A stretch of DNA of 64,000 nt from Prostheceraeus crozeri (lineage: Eukaryota; Platyhelminthes; Polycladida; Euryleptidae). Below, one piece after another: positions 55,409 to 64,000 of the stretch; positions within the stretch are counted from its first letter, which is position 1; each line of letters opens with the position of its first letter. The translations under genes were made by a program, and so were the position numbers. The notes beneath the pieces were generated by a model. The model was given only the letters and a program-made list of their open reading frames with translations. It was not told the DNA's origin and did not search any database. The stretch spans positions 1 to 64,000 of the forward strand of contig CAJQUW010006362.1 in the NCBI GenBank assembly GCA_907163375.1. Direction: 5' to 3'.

Positions 55409-58400
55409 CTGTAAGAAGAGAGATGAATGAAATTTACGCATTGATGCTGTCATTAACACAGATATCTTACCGAGCCATCAGACGCACTCGCTCCGACATA
55501 ATTGGCTTCGTAATTCCAACACACTTCGAAGATGCCACCAGTGCCGCGGTAGGAATGTATAATATCACCAGTCTGCAAGTGAATGAGGAAACTGATTTCA
55601 CAGACGCATCAACAAGACATGTTTACAAGCTGTGACTAAGTGAGAGACGGTAATTTCCGGTCCAGATTGATAGTTATCCTTATCCAGTCATCTCCTTATG
55701 CTGTCTTGTTAGATGTCGGCATCAACTCATGGAATTAGACGGAGAATATCTCAGCAGGATTCAATGATAATGAATGATAACAACAGTCAAGCGGCTTCCT
55801 TCTTCAACATGATTTCCCAATACATCATGAAGAAAACTTCAGTTGATTGACACTGCTTTTCAGATCGCTTTATTGGAGAAAATGACATGAAGCATTTAGA
55901 CCAGGCATGGAATAATACTCTTTGCATTTAGAATGCACATGTATTTGCTATTACTTAACTTTCAGTACTTCGTATTTGTGTTCTGAACTTAAGGAAATAT
56001 TTGTAATGTAGATGTTGACCTATTCATTGACTCAGCATTCCGAAAAAGGATTTGTTAATGCGTTTGGGCCTGGGTAATGCAATTGCGCACTTGCTTCGGC
56101 ACTCCTGTACTTTACTGGTCCCTAAATATCCCCTCCTGTACTTTACTGGTCCCAAATTTAGCATGAACGCTCACGTGTTGCCATGTGTCAAATCGTGCGA
56201 ATGAACTATAGTTGGTGATCTTTGAACTCCCACGCATTGTTTTAAGGGATTGGCTATCTCTGTATGTAGTGTGTTGAGAAGGAATTTGACGTGAAACTTG
56301 GCGTCGAACAACATGAGAATAAGCTAGCAAGTCACCTTGATGAATTCATCTGGAGACAAAGGTATGCTAACAGTCATGCAGATGCCTTCAACAATATTCT
56401 TGGACATCTCGCTGAATGGCATATAGTTTCTTAATGTTTTTGAAGCAAAAAATGCTTTTAATTGGATAAATATTTGTTTTTAATTTGGGACCAGTAAAGT
56501 ACAGGTGATATTTAGGGACCAGTAAAGTACAAGAGGTGATATTTAGGGACCAGTAAAGTACAGGAGGTGATATTTAGGGATCAGCAAAGTACAGGTGATA
56601 TTTAGGGATCAGTAAAGTACAAGAGGTGATATTTAGGGACCAGTAAAGTACAGGAGGTGATATTTAGGGATCAGCAAAGTACAGGAGGTGATATTTAGGG
56701 ACCAGTAAAGTACAGGAGGGGGTATTTTGGGATCAGTAAAGTACTGGAGGTGATATTTAGGGACCAGTAAAGTACAGGAGTGCCCTTGCTTCAACTAGCT
56801 CGTGCTCAACGTGGTTTGCGAAACTGGAATGAAGATTCACTGAGGGTGGATTGGCTACTTTCCAAGTGTCTCCTTTGTGAATGCGCGCACGTGGAATTGA
56901 ATTATCGACATTTGCATGTATGCTATAAAAAATGATTTTTTCTCGTTGACAGATTTTCGATTGATATTTTTCGTCCGACACCAAATATCCAATGTGAATA
57001 TCTGATAGTGATTCAAATAAAATCACCGCTTTATCTTTCCCTTAACTCTTGATGAAGAGATTTGAGCAGCCAAAGAAATTCCATCTCGATTGCACACATT
57101 AAGAAATGCCACTGTCTTTTTTATTATTTTAGTTCATCATGAAATCCATGGACATTTTGTGGAAATATTATCTAACTTAGCATTTGAGTATTTCTCGAGC
57201 AATTATACTTTTGAATATCTATAAAAACGCATTTTTGCTTCTATCTGTACTTTATTATTATCCGCGGTTCTATCAAAATTTCCTTCATCTGATATATTGG
57301 CCAATGATGTCTAATGTTTTCCATTATATAGCTTATTGACATTTATATTTCATTATACTACTTTCTTTTGAACTATATCCCCTTTAATCGCATTTTGCGA
57401 AGCTGAATTTAACATACAAATCAAAAACTAGTTAATTTTATCTTTTTAAGTAAACATGATTGACTTACATCGACGGACCAAATCCTCACGCTCTGATCAA
57501 ACGATCCGGATGCTAATAATCTCCCATCGGGACTGAAAGCCACGCTATAAACAGGCTCTGCGTGTCCAATCAGGGTTCTGGTACATATGCCTCGCTCTAC
57601 ATCCCACAGGCGAACAGTGGAATCGAAGGAGGCGGAGGCCAAATGAAGGCGCGCATTAGGATAGGCAGTAGAAGGCCCTGTAGGACTCCACTTGATTGTG
57701 TAAATTTCTTTGGTATGTCCAGTTAGGTTGTGAACACAATCAGCTCGGTCCATAGCCCATAATTTCAGGGTCATGTCATCAGAACATGATGCTAAGAGCT
57801 TGCCTTGAGGATCCCATTTGATGGCATTTACTTCGTTCTGTAAAGAAAGTTAAAAAATGTCGATGCATTGCACTCAATTTCATGTATCAGTATTAAGACA
57901 CCATTGTGATAAATGTGGCCGTATGTTGACCCTACAAAAAATCAAACATGCCGACACGATTGCAATTCATAAACTGAATTAGCATAATACAATGCAATAT
58001 GCAGGGTGACCACTTCAGGAGGACCGAAAATCGGACCATAAGTCTGTCCCACAATGACGTCACATAGATTTTAAATTTTGATGATTTGACTATAGTAGAA
58101 TTATCCAAATGAAATGTATACAAAGAAAAACATAGAATATTATGGAAATTTTCATATGTGTTTTATCATCTCATAAAAAACAAATAAATGTAGGCAGTAA
58201 TTCAGTTAAATGCTGCAAAACAAAATGCAAATACGACTCCCAGTCATGTCGAGAAAGTTTTAACAATAAGCTGAATGAATCGGCAAATATCAAATTACAG
58301 AATTAACTACATGTAGCACATTTGCAAAATAATTTAAAGAGACCATTGAATTTGAAATACCAAAACAGTAATGAATACTAGAACAGTTACTACATGTACG

Positions 58401-61400
58401 TCTGCTTCTTTATGGAAAGCGGAAAAATATGAAAAACAGATTGCATAGTTGATTGACTTATACAAAATAATTATCATATCAAAATAAATGGGTAATTTCA
58501 ACATTGGCTGTCTATTTTTTCTGATCAAATACTCAATTCTAAAATGAATGGTCTCTGTCCCTTATTTCGCAAATTATCTACGATTGTTGAGAAGTTTATA
58601 TCATTCACTTTGTAAATCAATACAACACGTCATGCTAATAGACTCAAAAACTGCTCAAAAATATTGGTCGCTAATAAACACACGAAAAAACAAGTAAAAT
58701 GTTGAACTTTAACAATAAAGACCACGTAGTCGTATGAAGTAACCAAGAAAGTGTTGTAGGATCTGTGGCAGATCGATATTATTCCAGATTAAATTGAGCC
58801 TCTACGAACAATTGAATGAAAATTTTAATTTTTTAAAATATTTCTGTTAATTACAGAATAAATCGATTCAATAAGCTACTCAATTTTTATTTTGGGGTAA
58901 GTAGTAAGAAAAAACCCATGGATTAACCTTCCCCCCAAATTCTGACCAAATCGGACCAATTCGGACTGGTCCGAAAATTTGGACCAAGTGGTCACCCTGG
59001 CAATATATAATAGCGGCGAATATAAAGCAATTTTCAGCATGCATGAATGTCGACACAACATCAACTTGAATTTGGACAAATGAAGCGAGCAGCATTTTCA
59101 GCTTAGAGAGAACATTTGTAAAATGTTTAAGCTGTTTAATGCGAATCTTGCAACGTAAATGAACAACTTTAAGGTTGATCGAGTCATCGTCTTAAGTCAA
59201 GCAACTTTCGGACATTATCACAAGGCAGATATGTCCGTTTATCAGTGACAGAGCCACAGGAGATCTGATTGTTCAAACTTTATCGATCTACGACTGATAG
59301 CCATAACAGCTAATCTTGACGAATGTCGCAAACAAACATGTGTCCATGTCTGGCGAGTAGTTGACCTTACGACTTTCCAATCTCGCTTTGTTTACTATCT
59401 GAAAGTCGGGTTTGATCAGTAATGGCGCATATAGTATTCTATAAGTATCTGAAAAGGAGCACGTCAATACTTAGTTAGATACGACCGCAATTGACCAAAC
59501 GACTGCAGATAATGATTTCTGGAAAAAGTTTCAGGTCGTCGATGTCATTTCAAGCTAAATGTTCCAACAGCTTCGGCGTCCAGCGCCTTCGGTGGTCGAT
59601 CTTACATCAACGCCTTGCAGGTTGCGCTAATAAACTTATGGGTGCAGATTCAAAATAATCATTGTTCGATCATTTGCATTAGCCATGACAAAATTGATTG
59701 TCTGAAGGAGTAGGTGCAGATTCTTTTATTACAATAGAAATAATCTTGCTGACAAACTTTAACAAGGTGTTTAACCCCGGAAAACCCAGTATGAGAAATA
59801 ATGGCAGAAAATCATTGATATTTTCCAAAACTGCTTATTTGACCACTCCGACTTCAATATAATAACATTTTGAAATTTGTGAGTGCCAATTTGGGGATGG
59901 GCCACCAGTGATCCATTGGGCTTTCGGGGTAGTGAAATTTTTCGTGAATAAAATGGCAAAAGACTTCCTGATATACAGTACTTCCACCTCTTCTTATTGA
60001 TTTAATATTCCGAAATTTTATGTGTTACTCATAAGCTACTGAAAAATGCACGCATATCTCCAGCAATGCAGCTTAGCAGTGATGCAAGTTGAAGAAACAG
60101 ACACGTTCTTTTGTGAAACAATTTAATCGTCATGCAAGACACCGAACTATCATTGAATTCATCACTTGGTCACAAAACATTGAACAGTTTGATTTGTTAA
60201 GTTGTGGTGCAGTAGGCCTACTTGCAATATAAGTGTCAATCTGACCTTTACTTTTTGAAAATGGTATATGGTTAGTCGCTTTTGCATCAGTAAGTCGCAG
60301 AATACGAGGATATTACATTTTCATAACTCGATATAACAATTTGGCCTGCTATGACAAGAATCATTTCTTCTACCACCGTAACCCAACGTGTCACGGGAGT
60401 CCCAACAATATTTAGAAACCTCTCCAGAAGTTAAAGATTTGGTGTAGAATATTCTCCTTTGGTATAGTATATATACATACTTTAGAGCATTGTGCGTCTA
60501 CCTATCAAGTCTAGCTGTACGAAATGTCATATAACATGAAGATAACTATATTTCCTATAGGCTCAAAGACAAAGCAAAAAACTAGCCAAAATTCGACGCA
60601 TACATTTTCTAAACGATTTAAATGAAATGAATAGAAAGTTCATTTAATCCTTTTTGAAATTATTCAGAAAGGATTAGGTACAAAAAACTTCAATAATTCA
60701 TCGATTTTGGTGAAGATTTTTGCCTTAGAACATCACCATTGTTATGGGTCAGCACAGGGCTTTAAGCCGAAATCCAGAGCTCTGGTAAGTAGCTATCATC
60801 AAAGCTTTCACTTACGAATAAGTAAGCGAGTAGTTCCTTTTTTGAGTTATCCGTTTTACATAGAAGTCAAAGACGGATTGATGTCTATGTGACAAATTAA
60901 AGAAATGTAACAAAGTTCATTAGAATTGTAGAAAACTATGTCTAAAACTCTTCATAGAAATTAGCTGCTCTCTAACAAGAAATTCTATCCATGTCTTCGT
61001 CCTCATTTCTGGCTTGATTTCTATGTCATAATGCTATCATGGTAAGGGATATTTCGGGAATTAGAGTTAGAATATAGTGAGATAAACTAGCATAGTCTAA
61101 GCAGCATGAAATGATTACAGATGATATGTTTAAAATTTGAACATCGTGCAAAATTACTATGTCTGATATCAGATTACTCCTCTCTGCGAGTGTGGATATC
61201 GAAGTTCAGTGTTAATGGCATTACAGTTAGCATTAGATCAAATGGCTTGATAATACAATCTCCAATGCATCGCCGAACACGTTCAACTCCCGCAAATGGC
61301 TCTTTACAGTCATTCCTTAGTCCGGAGGAGTTAATACTTAGTAAGTACATGTATGAGAAATTGAACCGGCAGAGACAAAGAAGTGCTAGCAGTAATGCTT

Positions 61401-63118
61401 TACTATTACAGAATGACCTTTCAAACAAGGACGATTCACTGACCAAGTCATTATTTGCTTCAAACAGTTCCGGCTTGTTTAACACTGTACAGAAAATTAA
61501 GAAGACCTTAAGTCTTATATCTCCGTCTAGAAAACTGAGGCAGTGGAACACTAAACAAAAGGATACAGGCAGCTTACCAGATACATTTATCAAGGAAGTG
61601 AATGAGAGTGACATTTTGAAGATCCTTGATTCAGGAGATGATTGGAACAGGCAAAGGTCTGGGCGTCGGTCTCGCACTAAATCATCTACAGCATCACAAC
61701 CAAATAAACAAGTATCACTTGAAGAAGAATTCCTTCCTAGGCCAGCTCCACGCCACAGATCACAACTCCATAGCCAAAGTCCTCAGTTTCATCATAAAAG
61801 AACAGAATCAAGGTCCTCATCATCTCATCATCACCATCACCCAAGAAAAACAGAACTAGCGTCCAATCACCCATCGTCGCAACCACACGAGCGAAAGCAT
61901 TCATCAACATCCGAACAGCTGAGATCACGGCATTTTGAGTCGCAGAATTCCACAAATCTTGAGCATTCCAAAAATACTGTGTCGATTGAATCTCATTCTT
62001 CAAAACACTCAAGCCATAGCCATCAAAAATCATCAAGACGATCGCAGCAATCACGCGATCAGCAAAAGAGTAAGCACAAATCTTCTACTACTCAAACTCA
62101 AACGTCTAAGCAAGCAAAATCTTGTTCCCCGGCATCAAATAAATCCAATCAGCAAAGCCCACATCATTCCCAAAGTTCGAAGGATGCAGGTGTAAATAAA
62201 CAAATCAAACCTGTACAAAAAACGAAAGAGAAACAGACAAAGAAACCAGGAGAACGTGGGGAAAACATGAACGATCGACAGAACAAGATAAATCAATTGA
62301 TGAATGGTGATGTTAAATCCGAGAGAATTGAAGAACTAAGTTCTGACATTTTTCAAGAAAAACTCGGCACCATCGCCAAGCTGAGAGAGAACGTGGACAC
62401 CCTTACAACCGAAAATAGTGAGATTCGGAAGGAACTTAATTTACTTCGTCGAGTGAAGAAGGATTTGGAGGAAATTCTGACTAAATATTCAGACGAGAAT
62501 CGAGACTTAGTCGAAACCTGTAATAGGCTGAGAGAACGACAAGCAAATAAATTTCTAGTCATTAATCGTGGAGTTCAAGTTTCCGATAATCAACTTACTG
62601 TGAAACAAGCTCGACCTGCTTTAAGCCAGCAGCATAATCAGCACCATTGTGAGAGTACAAATCGTAATCAAAACATTAAAGATGACGTGTTGTTCTTGGA
62701 GATAGAGACACAGAACATTGTCAATCGGGTCAATTCTTTGTCAAGTGCCATGGATCGCCATTGTATATCGAACAAAAAATTGAGATTTAAAGTAGAAAAA
62801 ATTATTCACAGTAGCAACAAGGATAAAAATCTAACAAATACAAATTCTTTAATCAAACATGTTGAGGAATAAGAAAGAAAAACAAGTGTATTATCGAATT
62901 TGTGATACTCTCCCTGAAATTGATAAAATTTCTTAGAATTCTTTATCATCATTTTTATGCTTCATTAATCATTTATTATCTTTATCACTGACTTACACCA
63001 TGGCCCTTGAACGTCCGAATAGGTTGATGAGAACCAAGCTGGCACACGTGAATATTTGTGTCGGTTGAGCAGGAAGCAAAACAATTATTCGTTTGCCAAT
63101 CAACGTCCAGTGTTGGAG
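55382..63118 (-). CDS. TBL1XR1: TBL1/TBL1XR1 WD40 co-repressor subunit, last four coding exons
   Basis: Joined exons 62997-63118, 57469-57837, 55471-55572 and 55382-55408 give the C-terminal 206 residues or so of transducin beta-like 1. TBL1/TBLR1 are WD40 subunits of the nuclear NCoR/SMRT-HDAC3 co-repressor that drive co-repressor/co-activator exchange. Seen: [89 protein letters not shown] and the terminal VIVLDLRK, nearly identical to human (VCVLDLRK). Phases agree throughout. The upstream exons (LisH, F-box-like and first WD repeats) must lie beyond base 64000. The exon at 62997 begins two bases into an Ala codon, so the preceding exon should end in FHSG or similar. TBL1X, TBL1Y and TBL1XR1 are vertebrate duplicates, so the symbol is family-level only. 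An opposite-strand gene lies in the 57838-62996 intron. Confidence 0.9.
55471..55572 (-). CDS. TBL1XR1: TBL1 exon (penultimate)
   Basis: This is a 34-codon exon with acceptor CTTGCAG|ACT and donor TCG|GTAAGA. It reads [20 protein letters not shown] and ends VGASASDGS, matching the last full WD repeat of TBL1. Confidence 0.9.
55573..57468. other. TBL1 intron containing a MITE
   Basis: A 1.9 kb intron whose main content is the 687 bp element at 56098-56784. The remaining sequence is AT-rich and featureless. Confidence 0.5.
56098..56784. mobile_element. hAT-like MITE with tandemly repeated inverted ends
   Basis: The left end GGCACTCCTGTACTTTACTG is exactly mirrored at the right, with a perfect inverted repeat of about 33 bp. 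CTTGCTTC flanks both sides (56090-56097; 56785-56792), an 8 bp target duplication as in hAT. Inward, the terminal unit (GGACCAGTAAAGTACAGGAG plus TGATATTTAG) is repeated about twice at the left and about ten times at the right. The central 330 bp is unique and non-coding. Confidence 0.85.
57469..57837 (-). CDS. TBL1XR1: TBL1 exon (three WD repeats)
   Basis: This is a 123-codon exon with acceptor CTTTACAG|AAC and donor GAT|GTAAGT, in phase 0 on both sides. It holds the [23 protein letters not shown] and [12 protein letters not shown] repeats, all typical of TBL1. Confidence 0.92.
58002..58999. mobile_element. hAT-like MITE of 998 bp
   Basis: CAGGGTGACCACTT at the left is mirrored by AAGTGGTCACCCTG at the right. 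The flanks GCAATATG and GCAATATA form an 8 bp target duplication with one change. GGACCGAAAATCGGACC-type motifs recur near both ends. There is no transposase frame. Confidence 0.8.
59770..60295. repeat. Dispersed repeat, copy B
   Basis: The uninterrupted partner of the repeat at 44925. It begins CCCCGGAAAACCCAGTATGA and runs to ...AGTCGCTTTTGCATCAG. It preserves the empty site (TTCATCACTTGGTCACAAA) of the insertion seen in copy A. No coding potential; family unknown. Confidence 0.7.
61265..62872 (+). CDS. Unidentified Ser/His-rich coiled-coil protein, single exon, nested in TBL1 intron
   Basis: An uninterrupted frame of 535 residues lies inside the 5.2 kb TBL1 intron on the opposite strand. 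I do not recognise the family. Seen: a basic N-terminus ([18 protein letters not shown], then [20 protein letters not shown]); a long disordered Ser/His/Gln/Lys-rich middle (about residues 150-340, with a run of five His); one clear coiled coil around residues 355-430 ([20 protein letters not shown] onward); and a helical C-terminal part. No signal peptide or membrane segment is visible. The frame stays open upstream to an ATG at 61121 right after an acceptor-like ATTACAG, adding 48 residues. That extra part is hydrophobic and non-repetitive, so I prefer the ATG at 61265. An intronless nested gene may be a retrocopy or a fast-evolving, for example germline, gene; this is inference. Confidence 0.65.
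   Translation: MHRRTRSTPANGSLQSFLSPEELILSKYMYEKLNRQRQRSASSNALLLQNDLSNKDDSLTKSLFASNSSGLFNTVQKIKKTLSLISPSRKLRQWNTKQKDTGSLPDTFIKEVNESDILKILDSGDDWNRQRSGRRSRTKSSTASQPNKQVSLEEEFLPRPAPRHRSQLHSQSPQFHHKRTESRSSSSHHHHHPRKTELASNHPSSQPHERKHSSTSEQLRSRHFESQNSTNLEHSKNTVSIESHSSKHSSHSHQKSSRRSQQSRDQQKSKHKSSTTQTQTSKQAKSCSPASNKSNQQSPHHSQSSKDAGVNKQIKPVQKTKEKQTKKPGERGENMNDRQNKINQLMNGDVKSERIEELSSDIFQEKLGTIAKLRENVDTLTTENSEIRKELNLLRRVKKDLEEILTKYSDENRDLVETCNRLRERQANKFLVINRGVQVSDNQLTVKQARPALSQQHNQHHCESTNRNQNIKDDVLFLEIETQNIVNRVNSLSSAMDRHCISNKKLRFKVEKIIHSSNKDKNLTNTNSLIKHVEE
62997..63118 (-). CDS. TBL1XR1: TBL1 exon (WD repeat before NEVNAIKW)
   Basis: The acceptor is TTATTTCAG and the donor GGT|GTAAGT. It reads [19 protein letters not shown] and ends PIRTFKGHG; the human protein reads PALDVDWQSNNTFASCSTD and ends FQGHT. 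The first two bases complete an Ala codon. Confidence 0.88.
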
Positions 63119-64000
63119 CTGAAATAAATGAGACACTTGCAAGTATTCTTTTGGTAGTATGAGTACCAAAAAAATCATGATCTAAATCAGGTATCAGCTT
63201 CTGAAAGCTTATTTATGTAAAGAGGTGGAAATTAGATTTTAACGTCATATCAAAAATTAAGGACGAAGGGCGTTCAGGCGTTATTTTCAGTAAAACGTTC
63301 AGTTTAAGATATATTTCATCAAAAATTCTGTTTCTCTTCTTTGTAAAACTTGTGTCTGCAACGATGTCCCCAAAATCAATTATGATTAACATGACATTGA
63401 AACGAACTATGAAGTTGGTTTAATACCTCGCAATTCTGAGGGAGACGGGATAAATGGAAGTTGACGAAATGATGTTGTATATTTAATACCTTAACAGTAT
63501 CGGCTTAAAATGGTATTTGTCTTTGTATCCAATATTAGTAAAGTTGTGTATGCTAAGGACCTAACTGTATCAATAAATATACAAGCAAAATGATTTCATT
63601 GTGGTAAATACGATTGACATGTATATAATGTGACATGATGATTAAAGTAAATCGATGTCTTCAGACGCAATGATGCATTCCTTTCATGCTGTTCTGCTAT
63701 AATCAATAGATGTCAAATTTCAAGTTTATTAGCAGAGATTGAGTAACAGATCGAAACATCGAAATTTACTATCTACATGCACATTACTCAAGTGATAACA
63801 CAGCTGCATTACTGTCCACGTAAAGCATTGGTATAATTTCGAAGACATGATGGTCAAACCAGTATTTCAGACATCCGGTTTAGATAATCCTTATCGAGAA
63901 ACCAACTTCAATTGAAAACCATTACAGTAGTTAACATGACCGACTGTTGCGTTCGATGGAATCTTGATATAATAAGAACGGTGTTGAATCTAATAGATAT
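63119..64000. other. Start of the next upstream TBL1 intron
   Basis: No TBL1 exon (for example the GPIFALKWN or TTIIWD blocks) was found on the minus strand here, so the preceding exon lies beyond the window. No repeats were recognised. Confidence 0.45.

Larger units (their letters stand above)
57838..62996. other. TBL1 intron hosting a nested gene
   Basis: This 5.2 kb intron holds a hAT-like MITE (58002-58999), dispersed repeat copy B (59770-60295) and, on the opposite strand, the single-exon gene at 61265-62872. The motif CTTCGGCGTCCAGCGCCTTC near 59570 is shared with the foldback at 10265. Confidence 0.6.

Noticed and set aside
61121-61264. Upstream ATG extension of the nested gene
   Set aside because: The 48 extra residues are hydrophobic and unlike the rest of the protein; the Met at 61265 begins the convincing part. 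Not fully excluded.
61174-62562. Minus-strand and alternative-frame plus-strand frames across the nested gene
   Set aside because: The plus-strand 535-codon frame with heptads is the better explanation.
1-64000. CRISPR arrays, operons, riboswitches or bacterial-type genes
   Set aside because: Spliced animal genes dominate, and all tandem repeats found are minisatellites or transposon parts without unique spacers.

Overview
This window looks like nuclear DNA of an invertebrate animal. Genes are split by GT-AG introns of 62 bp to about 9 kb, the sequence is AT-rich, and the non-coding parts are full of decayed LINEs, SINEs, hAT-like and Tc1-like DNA transposons, foldback repeats and minisatellites. 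The recognisable proteins are animal ones: a class C receptor ectodomain, CEP57 and TBL1. I cannot name the species or safely name the phylum.

Layout. (1) 1412-2743, minus: one large exon for the Venus-flytrap ligand-binding domain of a class C GPCR-like receptor; the rest of the gene lies beyond base 1. (2) 6833-33703, minus: an 11-exon gene for a 726-residue coiled-coil protein with an N-terminal DUF4485-like domain, as in the centrosomal protein CEP112. All exon phases agree, and one intron has a GC-AG pair. Its introns hold most of the repeats of the left half: a Tc1-like element, two very large palindromes (about 0.96 and 0.6 kb), small foldbacks, a tRNA-derived SINE, three LINE fragments and two minisatellites. 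One minisatellite arose inside a LINE reading frame. (3) 33.7-47.9 kb: a gene-poor stretch with nested transposons. It includes a 3 kb hAT-like element carrying a dead Tc1/mariner-type transposase, a tRNA-like sequence split by a MITE, and a 2 kb inverted-repeat element with further insertions. (4) 47903-52719, plus: a complete 3-exon CEP57-family gene. (5) 55382-63118 and beyond, minus: the last four coding exons of a TBL1/TBL1XR1 gene. Its 5.2 kb intron contains, on the opposite strand, a single-exon gene (61265-62872) for a Ser/His-rich coiled-coil protein I cannot identify.

How the genes relate. CEP57 is a centrosome and microtubule protein, and the DUF4485 protein may be centrosomal too, so two genes of related function lie about 14 kb apart on opposite strands; whether this matters is unknown. 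TBL1 is a WD40 subunit of the NCoR/SMRT co-repressor complex and converges on CEP57. In the DUF4485 gene a splice acceptor directly abuts the ATG, and in CEP57 it lies 9 bases upstream, which hints at spliced 5' leaders or trans-splicing.

All exon joins were made by eye from splice signals, phase and family resemblance. No searches or expression data were available.
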